A DNA stretch of 10,550 bases from an uncultured Bacteroidales bacterium (GTDB lineage: Bacteria > Bacteroidota > Bacteroidia > Bacteroidales > Muribaculaceae). The stretch lies in contig USIN01000047.1 in assembly GCA_900554715.1 (NCBI GenBank), positions 1 through 10,550 on the forward strand, written 5' to 3'. Both the position numbers and the translations under genes were made by a program. How positions within the stretch are numbered: the stretch's first letter is position 1; every line of letters begins with the position of its first letter. Below, piece by piece: positions 1 to 6,926 of the stretch. The notes under the pieces were generated by a model. The model was not told where the DNA came from. It did no database searches and saw only the letters and a program-made list of their open reading frames with translations.

Positions 1-365
1 GCCATGAAGGCCTTTTCAAGGCGATGTTCGACTCGATAGGCACGACCGCCGTTGTCGACGAGCGTCTTTTTGGTGCGGCCACGGCGCTGTGTTCGTGTGG
101 CATAGCCTATGCCATGCGCTATATACGCGCAGCCTCCGAGGGTGGTGTCGAGCTGGGCTTCAGGGCTTCGGAGGCCTGTGAATATGTCTGCCGCACGGTC
201 GAGGGCGCGGCCGCTCTGATCGAGGCGCAGAAGATACACCCCGAGGCGGCGATAGACAATGTCACGACTCCGGGCGGACTGACAATCAAAGGCCTGAATG
301 CGATGGAAAAATCGGGTTTCACCGCGGCTGTCATCGACGGCCTGAAAGCATCTGCCGGCAAATGA
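1..365 (+). CDS. proC: Pyrroline-5-carboxylate reductase, C-terminal part (5' end outside window)
   Basis: This enzyme catalyses the last step of proline synthesis, reducing 1-pyrroline-5-carboxylate with NAD(P)H in the cytoplasm. The reading frame is already open at base 3 (residues HEGLFKAMFDSIGTT), so the N-terminal Rossmann domain lies upstream of the window. What is visible is the helical dimerisation domain. It includes the family segment around FDSIGTTAVVDE, the alanine-rich helix with EGAAALIEAQ, and the signature VTTPGGLTIKGLNAME near the C terminus, which matches the P5CR motif (usually VTSPGGTTxxGL). The gene ends with TGA at 363-365, which overlaps the start of the following ssb gene as ATGA, implying translational coupling. 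Length and C terminus look normal. The assignment rests on motif recognition. Confidence 0.92.
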   Translation, partial: HEGLFKAMFDSIGTTAVVDERLFGAATALCSCGIAYAMRYIRAASEGGVELGFRASEACEYVCRTVEGAAALIEAQKIHPEAAIDNVTTPGGLTIKGLNAMEKSGFTAAVIDGLKASAGK

Positions 366-679
366 ACAAGGTGATTCTGCTTGGCAATGTGGGCAAGGAC
401 CCGCAGATGAGATTTGTCGAGAAGCGCCCGATAGCCTCGTTCCCGCTCGCGACGACCGAGCCGGCACGCCGCGCGCCCAACGGCGCGGAGATTCCTGAAC
501 GCACCGAGTGGCACAATATCGTCATGACCGACAGTCTGGCCGAATTCGCCGAAAAATATATCCGCAAAGGGCGCCGTATGCTTGTCGAAGGCACTCTGCG
601 GACACGCTATTGGGAAGACCGCAATACGATAAAGCATACGATTACGGAAATCTATGTGATCTCATTCGAGATGTTGTGA
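362..679 (+). CDS. ssb: Short single-stranded DNA-binding protein (OB fold only)
   Basis: The 105-residue protein opens with MNKVILLGNVGKDPQMRF, the typical SSB N terminus. It continues with FPLATTE, the RTEWHNIV strand and the KGRRMLVEGTLRTRYWED strand, so the whole OB fold that binds single-stranded DNA is present. It stops at ...YVISFEML. The flexible tail and acidic C-terminal tip (DDxPF type), which normal SSBs use to recruit replication and repair partners, are missing. No frameshift is evident: the stop is followed at once by a terminator hairpin. The start overlaps the proC stop (ATGA), so the two are probably one transcript. It may be a secondary SSB paralogue with a special role rather than the essential replication SSB. 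Family assignment is firm; the role is inferred. Confidence 0.9.
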   Translation: MNKVILLGNVGKDPQMRFVEKRPIASFPLATTEPARRAPNGAEIPERTEWHNIVMTDSLAEFAEKYIRKGRRMLVEGTLRTRYWEDRNTIKHTITEIYVISFEML

Positions 680-695
680 CATTCTGAGACGCAAA

Positions 696-728
696 ACAAG
701 CGCGGCGCCCATCAGGTGCCGCGCTTGT
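696..728 (+). terminator. Hairpin terminator between convergent ssb and DUF4831 genes
   Basis: ACAAGCGCGGC pairs perfectly with GCCGCGCTTGT (11 bp). The stem continues inward through one G-T wobble and two further pairs, leaving a 5-nt loop. The right side runs into a modest AT-rich stretch (catatatcattatt) rather than a pure T-tract. It lies 16 nt after the ssb stop and 26 nt before the end of the opposing gene, so it probably serves both directions. Confidence 0.75.
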
Positions 729-754
729 CATATATCATTATTATGGCCGGGCTG

Positions 755-1840
755 TCAGTCGACGGGGCCGAGTTCGATAATGGCGCCGGTCGTGGGGTCG
801 AGCCATAGTTTTGAGGGCTCTTTCTTGTCGGTGAACAGTTTGGGGTCAAGCCCGAATGTAACGCCGAGCTGCGAGAGCGAGACTTCGGTGCGGCCGATCT
901 CCTGACCGTCGTAAGTGAGGCGTATCACTGCCGTGCCGGGGATATTATAGGCCAGACCGCCTTTAGGAAACGACTTGGTCTCGCCCTTTTCGTTGACGGG
1001 GAGCGAGCCTTCGCTGATGATGTCCATCGACAGATATATCGGGCTGCCGCTGAGGTCGTTGATGTCAACGATGCCGTCGACTGGTGACAGGCGGGCGAAA
1101 ATCTCGCTGTTGACGCTCTCGCTGTCGGGCTCGAATGTGATCGTAGTGACTGTCGTATATTTTTTTGTTGTGCCGGTGAACATGGCCGTCAGGGCGTCTT
1201 CCTGTGCGGTCAGGTTGTCGAGCGCCAGCTGCAGCGATTTGCCGTCGGGCGGAGTGTTCTCGGCCTGACCCGATATGAGGTCAGAGCGGGTCTCTCGCAG
1301 CTCGAAGATGCGCTGGGCGACGAGGTCGGCGCGTTTCGACAGCGACGAGCTCATTGTCATCTCCTGGGTGATTGCCTGACGGGCGGCGTCGGTCTCGAGC
1401 GGGGTGGGGCCGGCCTTGACAGCCTCGGGCAGTTCGGTCTCGGGCAGCTCGGGCAGACGGTCGGTGTTGACTGCCACGGGACAGTTGTTGTCAGCGAGGA
1501 TGATATATGGCGTCGAGCCGGCCTTGAACTGCACCAGCCAGCGGTTGTCGTTGTCGGCGACACCGCGCGGAGTGAATGTCACGCTTTTGATTGTGACGCT
1601 CTTCGACGGCGCGGTGATGGCGTTGTCGACCCCGAGCTTGAGGCGCGAGTAGTTGTAGAACGGGCCGGGAGTACACTCGGTGTGCTCGGCCTCGATGGTT
1701 ATGTCGACGACTGTCGTCGGCAGGCTGTAGATGAGGCCGTATTCATTGGCTTTCGATGCAGTCAGACGCTGGGCGGTCTGGGCTGCGGCCGGTGTCAGCG
1801 CGACCAGTCCGGCGGCGAGCGTTGTGAGCAGCTTGTTCAT
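755..1840 (-). CDS. DUF4831 family exported protein
   Basis: The 361-residue protein starts with a clear Sec signal peptide (MNKLLTTLAAGLVALTPAAAQ, cleavage near residue 20), so it is exported to the periplasm or outer surface. The mature N terminus has EYGLIYSLPTTVVDITIE followed by GPFYNYSRLKLG, the hallmark of the Bacteroidota DUF4831 family, whose function is unknown. A middle segment (about residues 150-220) is rich in Glu, Gln and Leu and is probably helical. It is followed by beta-rich sequence with KKYTTVTTITFEPDSE and a C terminus reading LWLDPTTGAIIELGPVD. Its start overlaps the stop of the upstream NAD(P)HX repair gene as ATGA, so it is translationally coupled and co-transcribed with it. 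The conserved partnership does not by itself reveal a function. Confidence 0.82.
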   Translation of the reverse strand: MNKLLTTLAAGLVALTPAAAQTAQRLTASKANEYGLIYSLPTTVVDITIEAEHTECTPGPFYNYSRLKLGVDNAITAPSKSVTIKSVTFTPRGVADNDNRWLVQFKAGSTPYIILADNNCPVAVNTDRLPELPETELPEAVKAGPTPLETDAARQAITQEMTMSSSLSKRADLVAQRIFELRETRSDLISGQAENTPPDGKSLQLALDNLTAQEDALTAMFTGTTKKYTTVTTITFEPDSESVNSEIFARLSPVDGIVDINDLSGSPIYLSMDIISEGSLPVNEKGETKSFPKGGLAYNIPGTAVIRLTYDGQEIGRTEVSLSQLGVTFGLDPKLFTDKKEPSKLWLDPTTGAIIELGPVD

Positions 1841-3393
1841 TGTATCTTTGTTTTTTCGTTGCTGTTATCCATTATGCTTTTGATTGCGCGGCCGATGCTG
1901 TCGGCCACGTCGTCGGCAGTCGTGCCGTAGGTGCCGTTGGTCTGTTCGGCTATACGTCCGGCGACGCCGTGTATGTAAACGCCTGCCACGGCCGCTATCT
2001 CGGGCTTGAAGCCCTGGGCCATGATGCCGGCTATCAGTCCTGTCAGCACATCGCCGGTGCCTGCTGTGGCAAGGGCTGTCGTGCCCGACGAGTTTAAGAA
2101 TACTTTGCCGTCGGGCCGCACTGTGGCCGTGTAATATCCTTTGAGAACTATGATTATCTTATAGTAGCGGGCGATTTCGATGGCTTTGAGCATGCGGGCC
2201 TCCGACGAGGGCTGCGGGCCGAAGATGCGGTCGAATTCACCGGCATGGGGTGTCAGCACCGACAGCGGGGGCAGATAGTTGAGTATTGTAGGCCGCAGGG
2301 CGATGCAGTTGAGGGCGTCGGCGTCGAGGATTACAGGACGGCTGTTGGCTCCGGCCACTTTGAGAAAGCTTTCGAGGGCGCGGATAGTGTGGTCGGCTGT
2401 GCCTATGCCGGGACCGATGGCCACGGCCGAATGGTTGCGCCTCAGCTCGATGTTCTCGATGGCGGTGTCGGCGCTGTCGCTTTCGAAGAGCGCGCTCGGC
2501 ACCGAGCTCTGCATGATGAAATATCCGCATCGGGGCGAGTGGCACGTCACTTTGCCGCAGCCCGAGCGTGCCGCGGCTTTTGTGGCAAGCACGGCGGCTC
2601 CCATCATGCCGTATGAGCCGGCGAAGATGATGGCGTCGCCGTAGTCGGCTTTCGACGAGTTGAACATCCTCACGGGCAGCAGACGGTTGATGTCGCGCCG
2701 TTCTATCAGATAGTGTGATGTCTTGGCTCGCGCGACGGCCTCGCGGCTGAGGCCGATGTCGATAACTTTCCAGCGGCCGACGAGTTCGGCGTTTTCAGCC
2801 GTGAAAAACGACAGATGGGGCAGGCCGATGGCCAGCGTGAGGTCGGCGTGTATGATATTGCGGTTTATGAGTCCCGACATGGCGTCGGAGGCCAGACCCG
2901 AGGGGGTGTCGATTGAGATGATGACCGCACCCGATTCGTTGATGTTTCTGACCATGTGCTGGTAGCCGCCGGTTAGCGGCTCGGTATGGTCGCCCCCGAA
3001 GAGGCCGTCGACGATGACGCAGTCGCTGTCGAGCTCGGGCATCGCGAAGCGCAGGCCGGTGACCTCGACGATGTTGCCCTCGGGACACATCTCTCTGAAA
3101 CGGCGCAGTGCCATCTCGCACTCGCGGTTGAGACGGTTGCCGCCGATGTTGAATAGATAGATGACAGGCTTGTAGCCCAAGTGGTTGAGAAACGTGGCTG
3201 CCGTCAGGGCGTATGCGCCGCAGTTGTCATAGCCCGCAAAGATGACTATGCGCTGCGTCGCCGATGCCATGGCCGTCACTTCGGTCGTCACGGCCTCGCC
3301 CACGCGGTCGATGAAGTCAATCATTTCTATGCCTTGTTCGGCGATAGACTCTTCGATTATCGTTTTAATATTTTCGCTTGAAAATATCTTCAT
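1837..3393 (-). CDS. nnr: Bifunctional NAD(P)H-hydrate epimerase / ADP-dependent dehydratase
   Basis: This 518-residue cytoplasmic enzyme repairs hydrated, damaged NAD(P)H. The N-terminal YjeF-type epimerase domain (about 1-225) interconverts the R and S hydrates. The C-terminal ribokinase-like domain (about 235-510) dehydrates S-NAD(P)HX using a nucleotide. Dehydratase signatures are intact: IIFAGSYGMMGAAVLA (255-270), AIGPGIG (325-331), VILDADALN (354-362), LTPHAGEF (380-387), VLKG (416-419) and AGTGDVLTGLIAG (444-456) with the expected catalytic Asp448. The epimerase domain keeps VDGLFG (Asp129) and SIDTPSG (Asp162), but the usual GxGNNGGDG loop reads GYDNCGAYA (54-62), which is unusual. 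It is the first gene of an operon with the DUF4831 gene and has a good promoter at 3464-3494. Start chosen at MKIFSSENIK, which matches the family N terminus. Confidence 0.93.
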   Translation of the reverse strand: MKIFSSENIKTIIEESIAEQGIEMIDFIDRVGEAVTTEVTAMASATQRIVIFAGYDNCGAYALTAATFLNHLGYKPVIYLFNIGGNRLNRECEMALRRFREMCPEGNIVEVTGLRFAMPELDSDCVIVDGLFGGDHTEPLTGGYQHMVRNINESGAVIISIDTPSGLASDAMSGLINRNIIHADLTLAIGLPHLSFFTAENAELVGRWKVIDIGLSREAVARAKTSHYLIERRDINRLLPVRMFNSSKADYGDAIIFAGSYGMMGAAVLATKAAARSGCGKVTCHSPRCGYFIMQSSVPSALFESDSADTAIENIELRRNHSAVAIGPGIGTADHTIRALESFLKVAGANSRPVILDADALNCIALRPTILNYLPPLSVLTPHAGEFDRIFGPQPSSEARMLKAIEIARYYKIIIVLKGYYTATVRPDGKVFLNSSGTTALATAGTGDVLTGLIAGIMAQGFKPEIAAVAGVYIHGVAGRIAEQTNGTYGTTADDVADSIGRAIKSIMDNSNEKTKIQ

Positions 3394-3416
3394 GTTCAGC
3401 TTTTAAATAGAAAACG

Positions 3417-3431
3417 GTTGCCTATGGCAAC
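3417..3431 (-). other. Leader hairpin upstream of the NAD(P)HX repair gene
   Basis: GTTGCC and GGCAAC form a perfect 6-bp stem with a 3-nt loop, inside the predicted 5' leader of the minus-strand operon. A second GGCAAC at 3451-3456 could pair with the same arm and give an alternative structure. Whether it regulates anything cannot be judged from sequence alone. Confidence 0.4.
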
Positions 3432-3463
3432 GCCGCCGTCGTGGGGCCATGGCAACTCAAACG

Positions 3464-3494
3464 CAAAAGTAGTCAAAATATCGCTAAGCTCAAA
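3464..3494 (-). promoter_or_regulatory. Bacteroidota-type promoter for the nnr-DUF4831 operon
   Basis: On the minus strand, TTTG (3494-3491) is followed after 19 nt by TACTTTTG (3471-3464), matching the -33 TTTG / -7 TAnnTTTG consensus. Transcription would start near 3457, giving a leader of about 64 nt. Confidence 0.72.
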
Positions 3495-3548
3495 CCCTCC
3501 GGCATTAAAACAAGTGAAACATTTATCGGATGAGCCTCGGTTGTTATG

Positions 3549-3568
3549 TTAAAGTTAATTAAAGTTAA
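3549..3568. repeat. Perfect tandem 10-bp repeat upstream of the cardiolipin synthase gene
   Basis: TTAAAGTTAA occurs twice head to tail, 40 bp before the cls start. The period equals about one helical turn, so both copies face the same side of the DNA, as expected for a protein-binding site. The rest of the 215-bp intergenic stretch 3394-3608 holds the promoter and hairpin of the opposite operon. I see no convincing -33/-7 promoter for cls; the closest is TATGTTTA at 3591-3598, with no proper -33. Confidence 0.45.
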
Positions 3569-3608
3569 TGATGGCGGCTCTTCCATAATTTATGTTTAAC
3601 ATTGTGCT

Positions 3609-5054
3609 ATGTTTGAGTCTTGGATGCAGTATATTAACCTCGGCTGGATTTACTACGTTTTCTGGACTGTCTATTTCGCCACGGTCATCACAATCATAGG
3701 CGTCATAATTTCTGAAAACCGTAATCCCGTTAAGTCGCTGGCGTGGGTCACAGTCCTGTTTCTGCTGCCCATCGTCGGCATAGTGCTCTATCTCTTTTTC
3801 GGCCGCAGCATCAAGAACACGCGCATGATTTCACGCCGCAACCGCCGGCGTCTCAAGCGCAAAGAGCGTGCGGCGCCTGTCAGGATACGTCATCTCGACC
3901 TCTCGACAGAGTCGCGTCAGCAGATTTATCTCGCCCGCTCGCTCACGGGCGCCCATGTCTATGTGGGCAACGAGGTCGAGATTTTCGGCGACGGCGCCTC
4001 GAAGTTCGAGAGCCTTAAGCGCGACCTGCGCGCTGCGACGTCATATATCCACATGCAGTACTATATATTCGAGGACGACACGATAGGCTGCGAGATCAGG
4101 GACATCCTCATCGAGCGCGCCCGCGCCGGCGTCGCTGTCAGGCTCATCTACGATCATGTCGGTTCGTTCAAAGTGCGCCGCAGCTTCTTCAGGGAGATGA
4201 AAGAGGCCGGCATCCTGGCCTATCCGTTCTTCAAGGTATCGTTTCCGCCTTTCGGCACACGCATCAACTGGCGCAACCATCGCAAGATTGTCGTCATCGA
4301 CGGCCGTGTCGGCTATATCGGCGGCATGAACATCGCCGACCGCTATATCGACGGTGGCAAATTCGGCTGCTGGCGTGACACACATCTGCGTGTGACCGGT
4401 TCGGTCGTATCGTCGCTGCAATATTCTTTCGCCGTCGACTGGCATTTCATGGGGCAGCCTCTCATAGCCGACGACCCCGCAGGTCCGGTCACGCCCGCGG
4501 GACCTGATGTCTACATGCAGCATCTCACGTCGGGTCCGACCTCGCAGTGGAGCAATATCGCCTACGTCTTCCATAAAGCCATCTCCAACGCCAAACGGCG
4601 CGTCTATATCCAGACTCCTTATTTCCTGCCGACCGAGGGCCTGCTCAAAGCGCTCCAGACAGCCGCGCTGTCGCATGTCGACGTGCGCATCATGATACCC
4701 CGCCGGGGCGATTCGGCCATGCTCAGCTATGCCACGGCCTCATATATCAGCGAATGCCTTCGCGCCGGCATAAAGATATACATGTATGAGCCGGGGATGC
4801 TGCATGCCAAAACCATCGTTGTCGACGACGAATTTTCATCGGTGGGTTCGACAAACTTTGACTTTCGCAGTTTCGAGCATAATTTCGAGTCAAACATGTT
4901 CATGTATTCACGCGAAGTCAATGCGCGGCTGACGGCGATGTTCCGCGAAGACATGAAGCAGTCGACCCGCATCCGGCCCGAGGAATGGCACCGCCGTCCG
5001 CTGATAAAAAAATCGATTGAATCGATTCTACGGCTCCTTAGTCCGATTCTTTGA
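3609..5054 (+). CDS. cls: Cardiolipin synthase, two phospholipase-D domains
   Basis: This membrane enzyme makes cardiolipin by phosphatidyl transfer between phospholipids. The 481-residue length is typical. Two N-terminal membrane helices (about 11-35 and 43-66) flank the family loop SENRNPVKSLAW and are followed by a very basic stretch (RRNRRRLKRKE). Two HxKxxxxD catalytic motifs are intact: H224-K226-D231 in NHRKIVVIDGRVGYIGGMN, and H399-K401-D406 in HAKTIVVDDEFSSVGSTNFD. The start at MFESWMQYINLG puts the first helix at the expected distance; the next Met (residue 6) would also work. It stands alone, divergent from the nnr operon and upstream of the tRNA genes. An AT-rich gap follows the stop codon, and I see no strong intrinsic terminator in it. 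Confidence 0.94.
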   Translation: MFESWMQYINLGWIYYVFWTVYFATVITIIGVIISENRNPVKSLAWVTVLFLLPIVGIVLYLFFGRSIKNTRMISRRNRRRLKRKERAAPVRIRHLDLSTESRQQIYLARSLTGAHVYVGNEVEIFGDGASKFESLKRDLRAATSYIHMQYYIFEDDTIGCEIRDILIERARAGVAVRLIYDHVGSFKVRRSFFREMKEAGILAYPFFKVSFPPFGTRINWRNHRKIVVIDGRVGYIGGMNIADRYIDGGKFGCWRDTHLRVTGSVVSSLQYSFAVDWHFMGQPLIADDPAGPVTPAGPDVYMQHLTSGPTSQWSNIAYVFHKAISNAKRRVYIQTPYFLPTEGLLKALQTAALSHVDVRIMIPRRGDSAMLSYATASYISECLRAGIKIYMYEPGMLHAKTIVVDDEFSSVGSTNFDFRSFEHNFESNMFMYSREVNARLTAMFREDMKQSTRIRPEEWHRRPLIKKSIESILRLLSPIL

Positions 5055-5149
5055 AAAAAAAAGTCAGAAAAATGCGTCTTTTTTCATTCTGAGAGTCAGC
5101 GTGTTTAAAAATAAAGTGAAAAAATATTGCGAAAAAATCATCAAAACAT

Positions 5150-5180
5150 TTTGCAGTTTCGTCAAAAAGCCATAACTTTG
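5150..5180 (+). promoter_or_regulatory. Bacteroidota-type promoter for the tRNA-Gly/tRNA-Leu pair
   Basis: TTTG (5150-5153), a 19-nt spacer, and TAACTTTG (5173-5180) match the -33/-7 consensus exactly. The start would fall near 5187, about 28 nt before the first tRNA. The surrounding 5055-5149 stretch is AT-rich and otherwise featureless. Confidence 0.82.
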
Positions 5181-5214
5181 CATCGCAAAAGCAAAAAACG
5201 AACATTGATTTAAT

Positions 5215-5287
<73 letters not shown>

Positions 5288-5321
5288 CAAATCAGTCTCA
5301 GACAACAAAGAATGATTAAAT

Positions 5322-5405
5322 GTCCGGGTGGTGGAATTGGTAGACACGCTACTTTGAGGGGGTAGTGGCCGTTAGGCTGTGTGAGTTCGAATCTCATCTC
5401 GGACA
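5322..5405 (+). tRNA. tRNA-Leu (anticodon GAG)
   Basis: An 84-nt class II tRNA. The acceptor stem is GTCCGGG/CTCGGAC (one G-T wobble). The D arm region is GGTGGAATTGGTAGACAC. The anticodon stem is CTACT/GGTAG around TTGAGGG, with GAG at 5356-5358. A long variable arm contains GGCC and GGCT, and the T arm is GTGAGTTCGAATCTCAT. The discriminator is A5405 and CCA is not encoded. It lies 34 nt after tRNA-Gly and shares its promoter and terminator. Confidence 0.96.
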
Positions 5406-5410
5406 CTCTT

Positions 5411-5451
5411 AAAAACCGCAAGCAATTGATTTTCGATTCTTGCGGTTTTTT
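5411..5451 (+). terminator. Intrinsic terminator of the tRNA operon
   Basis: AAAAACCGCAAG pairs perfectly with CTTGCGGTTTTT (12 bp). The stem extends inward past one bulged C through AATTG/CGATT to an ATTTT loop. TTTTTTCTTTTC follows. It begins 6 nt after tRNA-Leu. Confidence 0.93.
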
Positions 5452-5493
5452 CTTTTCATATATTTTGTGAATAATAGCGTAACAGATTTGACG

Positions 5494-5528
5494 ATGAAAC
5501 ATAAAGTAAAGGTTACGGTGCTTGATAC
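5494..5528 (+). pseudogene. 5' fragment of a TIGR04076-like gene, cut by the IS
   Basis: ATG at 5494 opens MKHKVKVTVLD, resembling the N terminus of TIGR04076-family small proteins (MxKVKxTV...). The frame then enters the insertion sequence and stops after three more codons at a TAG inside the inverted repeat. The matching C-terminal piece lies on the other side of the IS, in a different frame. The roughly 70-80 codons expected between the two are absent. The fragment is short, so the family match rests mostly on the paired C-terminal fragment. Confidence 0.5.
5521..5528. repeat. Target-site duplication of the IS, left copy
   Basis: CTTGATAC directly abuts the left inverted repeat and is repeated exactly at 6953-6960 beyond the right one. 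An 8-bp duplication is characteristic of ISL3-type elements. Confidence 0.92.
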
Positions 5529-5554
5529 GGGTCAGTAGAAAATCAGTGGGGATA
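5529..5554 (+). repeat. Left terminal inverted repeat of the IS
   Basis: Starts GGGTCAGTAGAAAAT and ends TGGGGATA. It differs from the right end at three adjacent positions in the middle. It contains the TGA stop of the transposase gene (5545-5543 on the minus strand). Confidence 0.92.
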
Positions 5555-6535
5555 CGCATACAGGTTAGCGATGCGGAAAAGGAAGAACTTCTTGTCAGCA
5601 ACACCTCTGAGATTAGCCCGGAATAGTTTGATTTTGGCATTGAACGACTCGGCCATGGCATTTGAAGAGCGATGGTTGTAGAAGTTTAGTATTTCATCGT
5701 AATGTTCGTGGAATGTGGCGGCAATGACGTTGAATGAATGGAATCCGGCTTCCTCCACCTTATTGTACCATCTGGCCATCGCCAGCCGTGCCGCATCTTT
5801 GACTGTGTTCTTTGAGAATATCATCCGCAGGGAATGGCAGAGTCCGTATGCCTCCTGTATGTCCGGATATTCCTCAAACAGTATTCGGGCCCGTTGTTTC
5901 TGCCTGTCAGTCCATTTATCGGCAGACTTGAACAACAGGTAACGCGACCGGATGAGCAGTTCCCTGCGGGTGTCGCCATTAGGATATCGGAACGGGACAT
6001 ATTCCTCTCCTTTGAATTTAGCTTCCTCCATCTCGTCGTTGGCCTGTTGTATGGCATTCCAGCGGTGCCTGATTCTAAGTTCCTGGACTGCATCACAGGC
6101 AAGCTTCTGGATATGAAACCGGTCGATGACACGACTGGCTTTAGGAAAAGCCGTGCGGACAATTTTATGCATTGAATCAGACAGATCAAGGGTAACTTCC
6201 GTGACCTCATTACGTTTATCCCCGTCAATACGCAGCAGCACAGCGATAACATCTTCAGATTTTGTACCCGCTACGACGGCCACCAGTGACCGCTCTCTTG
6301 TACGGGCATCGCGGTTGGTGACAAAGGTGTATAACTCGCCGTTGGACAGAGAGGATTCATCTATCGCCAGCCGGGGACCGATATTGTCGGCAAACAGCAG
6401 CCATTCATCGGCGTGTTCAAGCTGCTCCCACTCGCGATAGCCGCTCAGAGACTCCTTATACTGTTTCTCAAACGTATGACCGTCTATGTGATAGAATTCC
6501 TCAAGCGTACGGCAGGTCACCGGGGATGTCTCCAT
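5543..6535 (-). CDS. ISAon1-type transposase, catalytic ORF
   Basis: This 330-residue DDE transposase (ISL3-like DDE domain) carries out cutting and joining of the element. Visible motifs are LAIDESSLSNGELYTFVTN (first acidic residue, about 75-95), VTLDLSDSMHKIVRTAFPKA with VIDRFHIQKLACDAV (second Asp and the following conserved segment, about 135-170), and a C-terminal SSNAMAESFNAKIKLFRANLRG carrying the conserved Glu. It overlaps the upstream ORF by 35 nt in the +1 frame. It could be made from its own ATG at 6535 by reinitiation, or as a fusion by +1 frameshifting. Its frame has a TAA just upstream (6547-6545), so any shift must happen after that. The C terminus ends within the inverted repeat. 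Confidence 0.9.
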   Translation of the reverse strand: METSPVTCRTLEEFYHIDGHTFEKQYKESLSGYREWEQLEHADEWLLFADNIGPRLAIDESSLSNGELYTFVTNRDARTRERSLVAVVAGTKSEDVIAVLLRIDGDKRNEVTEVTLDLSDSMHKIVRTAFPKASRVIDRFHIQKLACDAVQELRIRHRWNAIQQANDEMEEAKFKGEEYVPFRYPNGDTRRELLIRSRYLLFKSADKWTDRQKQRARILFEEYPDIQEAYGLCHSLRMIFSKNTVKDAARLAMARWYNKVEEAGFHSFNVIAATFHEHYDEILNFYNHRSSNAMAESFNAKIKLFRANLRGVADKKFFLFRIANLYAYPH

Positions 6536-6887
6536 ACGTTTCTTTTAAAAAAGCTCCAAATTCTTTGGAGTAACGTGTGCCTTTGGCTACGACATCGAGA
6601 TTTATGGGTAAGCTGAAGCTCTTGCCCGTACGGGTATCGGTCCAGCGCCTGCGTCGAACCCGAAGAATCACCTTATGGTCTCTTATGGGGAAATCCGTGA
6701 CACTGACGGCATCCATGAAGCCTTTGGATTCAAAATGAACATCTCCGCTTAGCTCCGGATTCATCTTCTCATCCAGACTTATATGTATCTCCGATTCTGT
6801 CTGTTCTATGCCGACGATTGTAAAGTAATCAAGTATCTGTGCGGGCAGAACTATCTGCGCCAGCATCTGTAAATATTCGTTTTCCAT
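6501..6887 (-). CDS. ISAon1-type transposase, N-terminal region protein
   Basis: This 128-residue first ORF of the element begins MENEYLQMLAQIVLPAQILDYF, typical of the separately annotated N-terminal region of ISAon1-type transposases. It contains a basic RVRRRRWTDTRTGKSF segment (about 77-92) that is likely to contact DNA, probably the inverted repeats. It ends in ...GDIPGDLPYA, with a TGA inside the catalytic ORF. The coding sequence has a TTTTTTAAAAG run (6552-6542 on the minus strand) just before the overlap. The start ATG follows one base after a 9-bp hairpin (6889-6914), which would hinder initiation on read-through transcripts. Confidence 0.85.
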   Translation of the reverse strand: MENEYLQMLAQIVLPAQILDYFTIVGIEQTESEIHISLDEKMNPELSGDVHFESKGFMDAVSVTDFPIRDHKVILRVRRRRWTDTRTGKSFSLPINLDVVAKGTRYSKEFGAFLKETYGDIPGDLPYA

Positions 6888-6888
6888 A

Positions 6889-6914
6889 CCACAAAGTTCG
6901 TTATTACTTTGTGG
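6889..6914 (-). promoter_or_regulatory. Hairpin directly before the transposase start codon
   Basis: CCACAAAGT and ACTTTGTGG form a perfect 9-bp stem with an 8-nt loop. On the minus-strand transcript it ends one base before the ATG of the first IS ORF. That placement suggests control of translation, or blocking of initiation on RNA read in from outside. Binding of a protein to the DNA palindrome is the alternative. Confidence 0.55.
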
Positions 6915-6926
6915 CTACGAAAATTT

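Noticed and set aside
119..637. 172-residue open frame on the minus strand opposite proC and ssb
   Set aside because: It lies entirely antisense to two recognisable genes, has no family features, and is explained by high GC content.
4041..4676. 211-residue open frame on the minus strand inside the cardiolipin synthase gene
   Set aside because: Antisense shadow of a well-conserved enzyme, with acidic low-complexity composition and no recognisable motif.
5055..5149. Possible intrinsic terminator after cardiolipin synthase
   Set aside because: The A- and T-runs flank TCAGAA/TTCTGA, but the stem is short and interrupted and has no following T-tract.
6546..6552. T TTT TTA heptamer as the frameshift site joining the transposase ORFs
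   Set aside because: A -1 slip leads to the wrong frame and reaches TGA after about ten codons, while the catalytic ORF is in the +1 frame.
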